Shown piece after piece: positions 23,485 through 34,100 of a DNA stretch of 64,000 bases. Made by a program: the position numbers and the translations under genes. The notes beneath the pieces were generated by a model. The model ran no database searches. It saw only the letters and a list, made by a program, of their open reading frames with translations, and was not told where the DNA came from. The stretch is from Microvelia longipes (taxonomy: Eukaryota; Arthropoda; Insecta; Hemiptera; Veliidae), in the NCBI GenBank assembly GCA_018340805.1, contig JACMZG010000008.1, forward strand, positions 20,279,820 to 20,343,819, given 5' to 3'. The first letter of the stretch is position 1; each line of letters begins with the position of its first letter.

Positions 23485-23990
23485 TGCCCTTTGTCAAAAT
23501 AATCATCCCTTGAAAACTAGTAAAACAATCTACTGGCTTTAAGTCATATAAAGCTTACTTGACAAAGGCAAATTTACGAAACAGGATAGTCCTTTGTTAA
23601 TACAACCATCCCAAGAAAACTAGTAAACAATATACTGGCTTTATTAGTTATATAAAGTTTATTTGACAAAGGCAAATTAACAAAACAAGATAGTCCTTTG
23701 TCAATACATCCCTAGAAAACTAGTAAGACAATCTACTGGCTTTATTAGTCATATAAAGCTTGCTTGACAAGGGCAAATTAAGGAAACAGGATAGTCCTTT
23801 GTCAATACATCCCTAGAAAACTAGTAAAACAATCTACTGGCTTTATTAGTCATATAAAGCTTGCTTGACAAAGGCAAATTTACGAAACAGGATAGACCTT
23901 TGTTAATACAACCATTTCTAAGAAACCAGTAAACATATGAAGCTAACTTCTCAAAGGCATATTTATGTAACAGATAAGTCTATCGTCACA
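23485..23990 (+). repeat. 102-bp tandem array, about five copies
   Basis: CCTTTGT starts units at 23489, 23591, 23695, 23796 and 23897, a steady 101-104 bp. Each unit contains ACTAGTAAAACAATCTACTG, GGCTTTATTAGTCATATAAA, GCTTGCTTGACAAAGGCAAA and ACGAAACAGGATAGT or close variants. The two middle units are nearly identical and the edge units are more diverged, the usual pattern of unequal exchange. It lies about 290 bp beyond the stop codon of the dynein light chain gene. Confidence 0.85.
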
Positions 23991-24085
23991 ATAATCATCC
24001 CTCTTGCATCTCAAAACTCCACTTACATCTCCTCAATCTAAAAAACTATCCATATAGTTTTAAGTGAAAAAATGTAGTCAATTTA

Positions 24086-24283
24086 ATGAAGGCACTTAAT
24101 CCTACAACAGGACATTATCTTAGAAAAACTTGTAATTTAATTTTTCCTAAAACTACTGAGTTGATTAAACAGAGGTCTAAAAGAACTAATTTCTTTTTTT
24201 TTTGTTTCAAACAGAAACGTGCTGATTTGAAAACACTAGAGGAGGAAGAGCGATGTAGGTTTGCGAGTGCTGGAGTTATATAG
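24086..24283 (+). other. Unassigned plus-strand frame overlapping the DYNLT stop
   Basis: A 65-codon frame opens with ATG and ends [22 protein letters not shown] at 24283, 8 bp past the antisense dynein light chain stop at 24276. A T10 tract followed by GTTTCAAACAG at about 24203-24213 looks like a 3' splice site, so the last 70 bp could instead be a terminal exon whose upstream exons lie to the left. The charged C terminus looks protein-like, but I recognise no family. The frame is more likely the antisense of the dynein 3' UTR than a gene. Confidence 0.2.
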
Positions 24284-24424
24284 CCAGTCCATAGACAGAT
24301 ACGATACAGTACATGGACTTGTTCTCCCAGCGTACTGTGCACGATCCATCCGTAGCATTATCCCAGTAGCAAGAACTAGCTGTGTGAAGACCTGCTCCAT
24401 TCTTCTGCATTATTGTGCAGGTAA
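24276..24424 (-). CDS. DYNLT1: DYNLT1 exon 3 (terminal)
   Basis: 149 nt after the acceptor TTTTGTTCAG. It completes the split valine codon and codes for [18 protein letters not shown] through YGLAI and TAA at 24278-24276. This is the beta-strand part that forms the dimer interface in this family. Confidence 0.96.
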
Positions 24425-27400
24425 CTGAACAAAATAATCATTATTTAATTAATTAAATATCATACAAGCTATCTATTTATTGTGAGACTAGGTTTAGAAA
24501 CACAAACTCTATGAGCATAAGAATTGAAAACTGATAAGGTATTTATAATCAAGTAATAGGAGGAGAGGTAATATGGACTAGTTCAAACTCTAGTAAATAA
24601 CCCACTCTTAGTTCCTGATAACAGCACTTGCCGTAGTATAACGCTACAACACATATTAAAATTAGAATTCTGATCAAACATAGTCCATAGTACCATTATA
24701 CTTGGTATTGATCCTGGTAAATCAACCAACCATGACGTTATTTCATTAATATTAATCTGCAAATTAATAAATTATAACAATAGACTATACTACCTTCAGA
24801 AATACATAATTAATTCTTTTAATACACAAAGTAAGTATTTTTTTTCAACTAAAACTTCTAGATTATCCTCTGTTACAATCAGGCGTGCAAATATCTTCCA
24901 TTTAAGAAAGTATCACACAAAAAAGTACCAAGTACAACTTTCTAGCCTAACTTACCTATATATTTGAAAGGTTTTTGTAATTTAGTTAAGCTAGTGAGGC
25001 AGGCGTCGACAACGTCACTTGTCCACTGATTGACTTTAACTTGTTGATAAAAGTTGCCTCCTATACTTTTCTCTATAACATCTTTGATTATGGAGCTAAC
25101 TTCATCCACTACGAACTTTGGCTAAAAATAACAGAGCAATAATCAACTGACAGTTAAACCACAATATAAAATCTAAAGTTGTTTTTAAAACTCAAACATA
25201 CAAGCAACTTAGTGAGCATGACTTTTTAATGAACATTTTCTTAAATAAAGGCCTAAGCCCACTTGGTCCCTCCGCAGTGTCAGCACCGAGGTGCACACAT
25301 GGCATGCTCCAAATGTATTAGTCGAAAATCACGATTTGTGTTACATGGATGAAATCAAAACTAATAAGCATAACTTCATATATGTCCTAAATAAATCTCA
25401 TTCCGATCAGATAATTTGTTGAGATTTTGAAAAATGTTAAAAATTCTTGTTTAGTAATTATTGTGGTGTAATAACGTCTTACACATTTAAAAAAAATTGA
25501 GTACGGGGTACCTCGGAACTTTCCCTCATCACATCGGATTCGCTACGCTCAACATAGCTGCTTCGGAATCGCTTCACTCATCCTCAGAATATACAATTCG
25601 CCAAATTTATACTGCAACATATTTTTGGACTAGCTTCGCTAGTCCTCAGATAGTAAATGCATCTGTATCAGTCTCAGCGGTAACCCATACAGCATTAACC
25701 ACGCTCAATGCTGCTTAACTTTTATGATCCAACAAAAAACATAGATATACTTGTCGTATTAAAACAAAACCTGGTGTACTTTATACCATAAAGGTATACA
25801 CTTGAACTAAATTTCACTAAATTATATTATTTTCTGACTTCTTACAATTTTTAAAAATGTACACAAGTCATTCGATAAAATTTGAACTAATGCTGATAAT
25901 GAGATAAAACTTAGCACATCTGTTAGTCTTATATACAACCACATGCGTGCCAAATCTCAATCTGATCGCATCATGTTTCTGCATTTCATGATTTTTCTAA
26001 ATGTTCAATGAGTCATTATTGGGGGTTAATGACATCATAAAAATATTTTCTGAATAGCACAACTACAGCGGTAGACTGATTTTTGTACAAAGTTTCAACT
26101 CTTTAGCATGAATACACTAGGAGCTAGGATTATAACAGACACATATACAGACAGACAACTTTGCAAAAACCACTAAGGAGGCCTTTAAAACACCTAAAAC
26201 TGATAATTCCGGTTTAAACCCAGTTTAGGATTTTTTTGCAAACACAATATTTTTCCTATATACCTACAGTATAAATGAGGAAAAGTAAAAATAGGTTCTG
26301 GGAATTAATAAGGTCCATTTGTGTACTTTCAGTTTTGCAAATTTCATTTAGATCTGTAAGTGTTCAAAGTTATCATGTTCTAGGAACAAAATCTCTTACA
26401 CACATATATGCATAGCTCAGTCAATAAAAGATTTTTGTCAGAAATAATTAGGGAACTCCCCATGAGAATTCCAAAAAAAACCTTGCCTATCCCACAGCAG
26501 TTTATATAGGGGGTTTATATAGGGTAGTTTATAAAGGGGGTTTATATGGGATAGTTTATATAGGGAGTTTATATAGGGTAGTTTATATAGGGGGTTTATA
26601 TAGGGTAGTTTATATAGGGAGTCTCATAAAGTGCCCTAAATTTTGACTTTTGGTTTTTTTAATAAATTACTCAAAAATTGTTGGTTTTATAGAAAACTTC
26701 AAAAATAATTCATTCTAGAGAAGATGTATTATTAATTAATATAATATTATTTTTTTGAACTCTAAAAAGAGAAAAACAAAGTACCTTAGAGTAAGGCAAC
26801 TAAAATTATGCTGGTTTATTTCACTATAAAGGGCTAAAATCAATTTCCTCCCCCTAAAATGAATCATAAATTAGTGATTTTGGTACCCATAAACGAATAA
26901 TTGTATGGTCTAAAATTGTATTCAGAGGATCTACTGGATAAGATCATTGGTTAGTTAAAAAGAAATTGAAGTTGAACAATTTTATTAAATATATTTATTT
27001 GTTTATAACTTCCTTATGAACCCGATTTAATCTTCACAGACATAATTTTTTACAAGGTTCCTCTATGACATCATAGAGGACATGTACTTTTCAACTAAAC
27101 TAATACAATGCAAGCGGCTCCCCACGTAGTCTGGACACTATATAACATCGACACTTTTCGAGGCAGGATTATACATTGTATCAACACTTGATAACCTTGA
27201 CACTTTTAACTGAACCATGAGTCAATGTTATGTCATGGCGAGACATTCTATATATGTCAAGTGTCGATTTATTTGCATAATAATAAAGTTACACTAAAAA
27301 AAAATAATACAAAAGTTATTTGATCAAAAACGGAAATATTGAAGAGAAATAAAAGTTCGACGAGAAGGTTATCTGTTAAATACCATTGTCTCTAAAGGTA

Positions 27401-28151
27401 AATACAGGGTATCGGGGGATCCATTTAGATTCCATCTCCCTAGTTTTAGCGTATGGGATCGGATCCTCTCCGCATGGTTCATACAGCTAATATTACCGTA
27501 TTAAGAGATCGTATCCAATACGATTAGTGGATCTAGAAGTGTGTGTGAACATACTAAATGTTACTTCGAGTGGAGACTATCGCAAGTCGAGACATCGATA
27601 AACCATTACATGCGTTGATGTTATGTAGAGTTTGTACAGGTCAAAAATACATCACATGACAACCCTTTGAACAAGTAAGATCGACTCATATGTCGATGTT
27701 AAATTGTGTTGAAACATCATGATATCGAGACCCTGGGGGCTACCTCAAATGGAGCAAATAAAAAGCGTATGATCACCTCTTAAATATGCTGTGTACATAT
27801 TAATTCACAGCTCTTATATAAAGCATATCGACTGAATTCCATCTCCATTATTCTAATGTAAAGGATCGAATAAACGTATTAAACAAGTCGATTGAATATG
27901 ATCTGCGAATTTATTCTCTGTGTGTACGTAGTATATTATTGCATGTGAGCTTGAATTTTCCTATTATCAAGGTGAAATAGATAACAGACTTGTAATTTGA
28001 CCTATAAATCTCCAGCTATCACCGTACCCTCTCATATTCGACTTCCCTTCCAAAAACAATATGTAAAAACAAAATAACAATAATACAGAAATAAAATAAG
28101 GAAAATGTTGATTACAAGTAGACAACTTACTTCATCGTTAATATCATCCAT
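24276..28151 (-). CDS. DYNLT1: Dynein light chain Tctex-type 1 (three exons)
   Basis: Exons 28151-28131, 25121-24956 and 24424-24276 join in phases 0 and 1 to a 111-residue protein, close to the 113 residues of human DYNLT1 (quoted from general knowledge). It is the Tctex-1 light chain of cytoplasmic dynein, which dimerises and binds the dynein intermediate chain and cargo. Visible family signatures are MDD at the start, [63 protein letters not shown], and [18 protein letters not shown] near the end. All donors are GTAAG and both acceptors end in AG. Nothing is broken. The 3.0-kb first intron holds a long family A copy and a 27-30-bp tandem repeat. An ATTAAA-type polyadenylation signal may lie at 24137-24142 or 24082-24087 (read on the complement). 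The paralogue type (DYNLT1 versus DYNLT3) is by similarity only. Confidence 0.96.
24956..25121 (-). CDS. DYNLT1: DYNLT1 exon 2
   Basis: 166 nt between an acceptor TTATTTTTAG and a donor GTAAGTTAG, phase 0 in and phase 1 out. It codes for [20 protein letters not shown] through KPFKYI, the N-terminal helices and first strand of the fold. Confidence 0.95.
25490..26305 (+). repeat. Long copy of repeat family A in DYNLT1 intron 1
   Basis: It parallels the 47.95-48.79 kb copy along its length: AGAATATACAATTCGCCAAA, GCGGTAACCCATACAGCATT, AATGCTGATAATGAGATAAA, AACCACTAAGGAGGCC and TATACCTACAGTATAAATGA with GGAAAAGTAAAAATAGG. Short inverted words such as GCTACGCTC, GCTTCACTC and GCTTCGCT recur in its first 250 bp. 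No open frame longer than 75 codons, so it is a non-autonomous or decayed element. Confidence 0.75.
26500..26635 (+). repeat. 27-30-bp tandem repeat in DYNLT1 intron 1
   Basis: GGGTAGTTTATATAGGGGGTTTATATA and near-identical units repeat about five times. The unit is itself two similar halves, GTTTATATAGGG. Confidence 0.85.
26636..28130. other. Rest of DYNLT1 intron 1
   Basis: Between about 27130 and 27290 there are short direct and inverted CGACACTT or AAGTGTCGA words (ATAACATCGACACTTTTCGA; TCAAGTGTCGATTTA), perhaps a decayed MITE. Nothing coding is seen. Confidence 0.4.
28131..28151 (-). CDS. DYNLT1: DYNLT1 exon 1, coding part
   Basis: ATG at 28151-28149 opens MDDINDE, followed directly by the donor GTAAGTTG in phase 0. 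The short acidic start agrees with the MDD start of other Tctex-1 chains, which decides this ATG. The 5' UTR continues to higher coordinates, with its start unknown. Confidence 0.88.
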
Positions 28152-29019
28152 TATTTCAAAAAAATCTAAAATTTTGATCACTTTTAACACAGTATAATCT
28201 TCCACAATTATTCACTAATTAAATGCAATTAATTATTTTTAATTAATCAATTTGATAAATAAATTAAATTTCACTAAACAACGTTAACAAGAAGAAAACA
28301 AACGTCTGGGAAACGCAATGTTGTCGGGATCAATGTGAGTCTAAGTTTAGAATATTTTAAAACCCGTCACGAGGAGGCGCCCCGTCCGACCCCCCAAGTC
28401 CCCCAAGGTCAATGTCTAACACGATCGACTTTATTTAAATTTAAGCTTCTTGAGCACCAAATGTTAAGTTGTTATAAGTTAAAAACATGAACAGGATTAA
28501 CTACTTATAGAATGCTACTCGGGGAGAGGTAACTCTATAAGAAACTAAAATATAAAAATCAGGGCAATAAACTCTTCTGATATTTCGTTGCAACTATTTT
28601 TTGTGAATTATTTATTTGGTCTTTTGAAGTCACAACAGGATATTGTAATTAATAATTTAAGCAATGAAATTTACTAAGTTCATTTACCCTCAATGTGTGT
28701 GACAAGAAGGCGGAAATGTTTCAAATATCTGGGTTATTCTTTCTTTTGATTTAATTTTTTTAGACGTTTATAGTACACCATGCAGTTCATGATCAGAGTC
28801 ACTTATATAGAACTTTCATAGGTTCTAAGCAAAACATAAATTCCGTCATGCGAACAACCTTATTAGCGTAATTTTCTGATAAAATTATACTTTCTATATA
28901 CCTACGATATAAATGAGGAAAAGTAAAAGTCTATAAATTGTGCTCATTTGGAGCATTTTTTCGATGATAAAAAACTAAAAAATAAATGGTTGGAATGGAA
29001 CAATGGTTTAAATGCAGAG
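28152..29019. other. Region upstream of DYNLT1, with a family A tail
   Basis: This should hold the DYNLT1 promoter and 5' UTR, but no core element can be placed with confidence. A CG-containing patch (GAGGAGGCGCCCCGTCCGAC) lies at about 28371. TCTATATACCTACGATATAA and ATGAGGAAAAGTAAAAG at about 28895-28930 are the conserved end of family A. Confidence 0.4.
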
Positions 29020-29570
29020 AGATATTATTACTAGAGGGGCCCAATAGGTTACATTTTGAAACAATTAAAAAACAACCTAACACCTTCGCTTAAAAATAAA
29101 ATCAAATAATCAGTACAAAATTACTATTACTTACATAGTGAAACGTTAAAAATACAAATCAAAACACAAACAATGTACGGGAAGCCGAAATGAATTGATT
29201 CATTTTAACCTGAACTTACTCTTGTAGGAGATTTCAATAAGGTTACACAGAGCCCTGAGAGCCTCAAAAAGATGTTTCAAGCCTCTCAATCTATTGAGAC
29301 AGGCTATGCCCCCTCTAGAATATATCTCTATGTTTAAATGTACTTTAGTAGGAGGTTTCAAGGAGGTTGCACAGATCTCCTGAGAGACCCAAAAAGATGT
29401 TTCAGGTCTCTCAGTGAATTGAGATAGGCTATGCGCCCTAGGTATAGAGAAATATACTAGAAGGGGCATAGCCTATCTCAATTCATTGAAAGTTCTGAAA
29501 CATCTATTTGGGGCTCTGAGAGGCTCTGTGTAACCTTATTAAAACCTCCTTCAAGAGAGAGTTAAGATTA
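29020..29570. mobile_element. Cluster of MITE-like family D, partly inverted
   Basis: Two forward copies share ACACAGAGCCCTGAGAGCC or ACAGATCTCCTGAGAGACCC, AAAAAGATGTTTCA and AGGCTATGCCCCCTCTAG (about 29210-29330 and 29340-29440). An inverted copy follows at about 29445-29560 (AGGGGCATAGCCTATCTCAA, GGGCTCTGAGAGGCTCTGTG). The end motif AGAGATATTATTACTAGAGG at 29020 and its complements mark termini. A single relative stands at 62.93-63.12 kb. No protein is encoded. Confidence 0.65.
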
Positions 29571-29707
29571 TAATAAATTAATTGTTTTCGTCTTCGTTTT
29601 AGTTTTGATTTGTATTTTTAAACTCTACTATATAAGTTATTGTAACTTTGTTCTGATTATTTGATTGTATTCATCAGATAAGCGATAGTGTTCAGGTAAC
29701 TTTTTCG

Positions 29708-29777
29708 ATGTTTCAAAATTTAACCTCTATGCCAACATCTACGATTCGCGACTTGAGCAATAACCATGCTAAGGAAG
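29708..29777 (+). CDS. Candidate first coding exon of an unrecognised gene
   Basis: ATG at 29708 opens 23 codons (MFQNLTSMPTSTIRDLSNNH-A-K-E) that end at a perfect donor, GAAG|GTAAGTTTG, in phase 1. Composition is more balanced than the surroundings. I do not recognise the peptide. The candidate exon at 43298-43414 starts in the matching phase, so the two may be spliced together over a 13.5-kb intron. It lies about 1.5 kb from DYNLT1 in divergent orientation. A chance ATG frame before a donor-like site is the alternative. Confidence 0.4.
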
Positions 29778-30989
29778 GTAAGTTTGCTCATACTTCTCTA
29801 TCTAATAGGAAGGAGTATATTATTTGTAATAAGTATAAGTAAAGTATAAGTAAAGTATATTACCCATACAATACTCCTTGCTAATAGTACGTTCATGGGG
29901 TCAGTGAAATTCCCTTATCGCGTCATCCCCTTTATTCAAGATCCTTGGTATCGAGTGTTTCTTTCTGTTCTGTGATTATAGGTCCTTTAATACTGATTAC
30001 TATTTCTTTTCCCTTTTTTACTGTAAAATTACTCCTGAAGTCTGCAGTTCCTATATGTTATGCGTGTTTAGTGGGGTTTATAAAATCAACGGCGTATATC
30101 TTGTTACCTTTTGTATTTTAGATAGGCCGTTGTCCTTGTTTTGTATTTTGGACGAAGCATTAACGTGGATTAATAGGATAAACAAAAAAATAAATATTAA
30201 TACTACTCAGTCATTACTAATATATTTACAGTATAAACAAATTGATGAAGTTGTACAAATAAATATTTAAAGTTAAACTAATATTAAATTAATAATGTTA
30301 CAGTAGATTTAAACCGGATATAAATACTTTTTGTTGCATTATTTAATTTAAATAGAATAAAAAAAATAAATTAACATCACTGATATCATAAGGTACGTCT
30401 AAACGTAGGTACGGATAATCCGTCGAGCTGGTCGGTCGGATGAATCGATACGGTAGTCCGACTCGTAAATAACTTATCTCTTATATTAATTCATAACCTG
30501 AACACATTCGATAATTTGAACGAACGTTAGTGAGTTCATACATTTCAGAAGATTGAGACGGCGCGTACGTTTGTTTGTGTGTTTGTGTACGTGTCGCGAT
30601 AACTGCCGTAAAAATTGGCCGATTTTAATCAAATTTTGTTTACATGATAGAACTAACTATGACAGAGTTTTTGGTTATATTCAAAATTATGGCTAGGTTG
30701 AGTTGAAATTTCGATTTTGGTTAAATCCTTGATTTTTGCTAAAAATTATAAATGATCATTACTTAATTTCAGCGTGAGAACCGGGTTTCAACAACTTCGG
30801 CTTTGATCGAAGATATGCTACTCTTGATGCACTACTTTTACGACTTGATGTTACAATCAACCTAGTTGAACCTTGATGGAACTAAACACAACCCAGATTA
30901 TTTTTCATGGAAATACTTCAAGATTAAATGAATTTGGTCTTTGGCTCCTTCGGAACTTGGCTTGTTTGTCCGATACATCAGTTGCGCTG
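29778..30989. other. Spacer between candidate exon and pacifastin gene
   Basis: A 71-codon plus-strand frame at 30055-30270 shows no domain. GAGTATACTT-like words near 29840-29870 repeat AAGTATAAGTAAAGTATA. Nothing else is recognised. Confidence 0.35.
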
Positions 30990-31132
30990 CTAAACGAAAT
31001 ATGTGGTGGTGCTGTCATCTAAAGCAGGAGGTCTACAGTATCTGGCAGTACATATAGACACAGTTCCTTTACAAACACACCAGTTGCATCCGTCGAAGTA
31101 CTGTTCACCAGGTATACAATCACTGCGCACAT
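30990..31132 (-). CDS. Pacifastin gene exon 2 (inhibitor domain and stop)
   Basis: The acceptor TTAATTTGCAG at 31143-31133 precedes two bases that complete an asparagine codon. 46 further codons and a stop follow. All six cysteines lie in this exon. The tail after the last cysteine is RPPALDDSTTTYFV. Confidence 0.92.
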
Positions 31133-34100
31133 CTGCAAATTAATAAGGTAAATGTTAATTATTTTTGCTCAGGAAAAACTTATTGCCAGTTGAGCTCAAT
31201 GAACCCATTTTCAGGAACAAGGATACCTAAAAAACGCCATAAGCGACACTTCAATGTTTCAATAAGCGTTCAGGAACAAGGATACCTAAAGAACGCCATA
31301 AGCGACACTTTCTTTCAATGTTCAGGAACAAGGGATACCTAAAGAACGCCATAAGCGACACTTTCTTTCAATGTTCAGGAACAAGGGATACCTAAGACGC
31401 CATAAGCGTTTTTTCAATGTTCAGGAACAAGGGATACCTAAAAACGCCATAAGCGACACTTTTTTTCAATGTTCAGGAAACAAGGATACCTAAAAACGCC
31501 ATAAGCGACACTTTTTTCAATGTTCAGGAACAAGGGATACCTAAAACGCCATAAGCGACACTTTCTTTCAATGTTCCAAGGATACTAAAAAACGCCATAA
31601 GCGACACTTTCTTTCAATGTTCAGGAACAAGGGATACCTAAAAAACGCCATAAGCGACACTTTTTTTCAATGTTCAGGAACAAGGAATACCTAAAAAACG
31701 CCATAAGCGACACTTTTTTTCAATGTTCAGGACAAGGAATACCTAAAAAAACGCCATAAGCGACACTTTTTTTTCAATGTTCAGGAACAAGGGATACCTA
31801 AAAGAACGCCATAAGCGACACTTTTTTCAATGTTCAGGAACAAGGATACCTAAAGAACGCCATAGCGACACTTTCTTTCAATGTTCAGGAACAAGGGATA
31901 CCTAAAGAACGCCATAAGCGACACTTCTTTCATCAGGACAACTACCTAAAGAACGCCATAAGCGACACTTTTTTTTGTTCAAGGAATACCTAAAAAACGC
32001 CATAAGCGACCTTTTTTCAATGTTCAGGAACAAGGGATACCTAAAGAACGCTAAGCATAAGCGACAACTTTCTTTCAATGTTCAGGAACAAGGGATACCT
32101 CAGCCGCGACACTTTCTTCAATTTCAGGAACAAGGGACCTAAAAACGCCATAAGCGAACTTTTTCAATGTTCAGGAACAAGGGATACCTAAAAAAGCCAT
32201 AAGCGACACTTTCTTTCAATGTTCAGGAACAAGGGATACCTATAAAAAACGCCATAAGCGACACTTTTTCAATGTTCAGGAACAAGGATACCCTAAAAAA
32301 CGCCATAAGCGACACTTTTTTTCAATGTTCAGGAACAAGGGGAACGCCATAAAGCGACACTTTCAATGTTAAGGATAAAAACGCCATAAGCGACACTTTT
32401 TTTCAATGTCAGGAACAGGAATACCTAAAAAACGCATAAGCGACACTTTTTTTCATGTTCAGGAACAAGGAATACCTAAAAACGCCAAACGACACTTTTT
32501 TCAATGTTCAGGAACAAGGAATACCTAAAAAACGCCATAAGCACACTTTTTTTCAAATGTTCAGAACAAGGAATTACCTAAAAACGCCATAAAGCGACAC
32601 TTTTTTTTCAATGTCAGGAACAAGGAATACCTAAAAAACGCCATAAGCGACACTTTTTTTTCAATGTTCAGGAACAAGGAATACCTAAAAAACGCCATAA
32701 GCGACACTTTTTTTCAATGTTATGAACAAGGGATACCTAAAAAACGCCATAAGCGACACTTTTTCAATGTTCAGGAACAAGGAATACCTAAAAAACGCCA
32801 TAAGCGACACTTTTTTTCAATGTTCAGGAACAAGGAATACCTAAAAAACGCCATAAGCGACACTTTTTTTCAATGTTCAGGAACAAGGAATACCTAAAAA
32901 ACGCCATAAGCGACACTTTTTTTCAATGTTCAGAACAAGGAATACCTAAAAAACGCATAAGCGACACTTTTTTTCAAATGTTCAGGAACAAGGAATACCT
33001 AAAAAACGCCATAAGCGACACTTTTTTTCAATGTTCAGGAACAAGGAATACCTAAAAAACGCCATAAGCGACACTTTTTTTCAATGTTCAGGAACAAGGA
33101 ATACCTAAAAAACGCCATAAGCGACACTTTTTTTCAATGTTCAGGAACAAGGGATACCTAAAGAACGCCATAAGCGACACTTTTTTCAATGTTCAGGAAC
33201 AAGGGATACCTAAAAAACGCCATAAGCGACACTTTCTTTCAATGTTCAGGAACAAGGGATACCTAAAAAACGCCATAAGCGACACTTTTTTCAATGTTCA
33301 GGAACAAGGAACCCTAAAAAAACGCCATAAGCGACACTTTTTTTCAATGTTCAGGAACAAGGACTACCTAAAAAACGCCATAAGCGACACTTTCTTTCAA
33401 TGTTCAGGAACAAGGGATACCTAAAGAACGCCATAAGCGAACCTTTCTTTCAATGTCAGGAACAAGGATACTAAAGAACGCCATAAGCGACACTTTCTTT
33501 CAAAGTTCAGGAACAAGGGATACCTAAAGAACGCCCATAAGCGACACTTTCTTTCAATGTTCAGGAACAAGGGATACCTAAAGAACGCCATAAGCGACAC
33601 TTTTTTTCAATGTTCAGGAACAAGGGATACCCTAAAAACGCCATAAGCGACACTTTTTTCAATGTTCAGAACAAGGGATACCTAAAGAACGCCATAAGCG
33701 ACACTTCTTTCAATGTTCAGAACAAGGGATACCTAAAAAACGCCATAAGCGACACTTTCTTCAATGTTCAGGAACAAGGGATACCAAAAAACGCCATAAG
33801 CGACCTTTCTTTCAATTCAGGAACAAGGGATCTAAAAACGCCATAAGCGACACTTTCTTCAATGTTCAGGAACAAGGGATACTAAAAAACGCCATAAGCG
33901 ACACTTTTTTCAATTTCAGGAAAGGAATACCTAAAAAACGCCATAAGCGACACTTTTTTTTCAATGTCAGGAACAAGGACTACCTAAAAAAGCCATAAGC
34001 GACACTTTTTTCAATGTTCAGGAACAAGGGATACCTAAAGAACGCCATAAGCGACATTTCTTTCAATGTTCAGGACAAGGGATACCTAAAAACGCATGTT

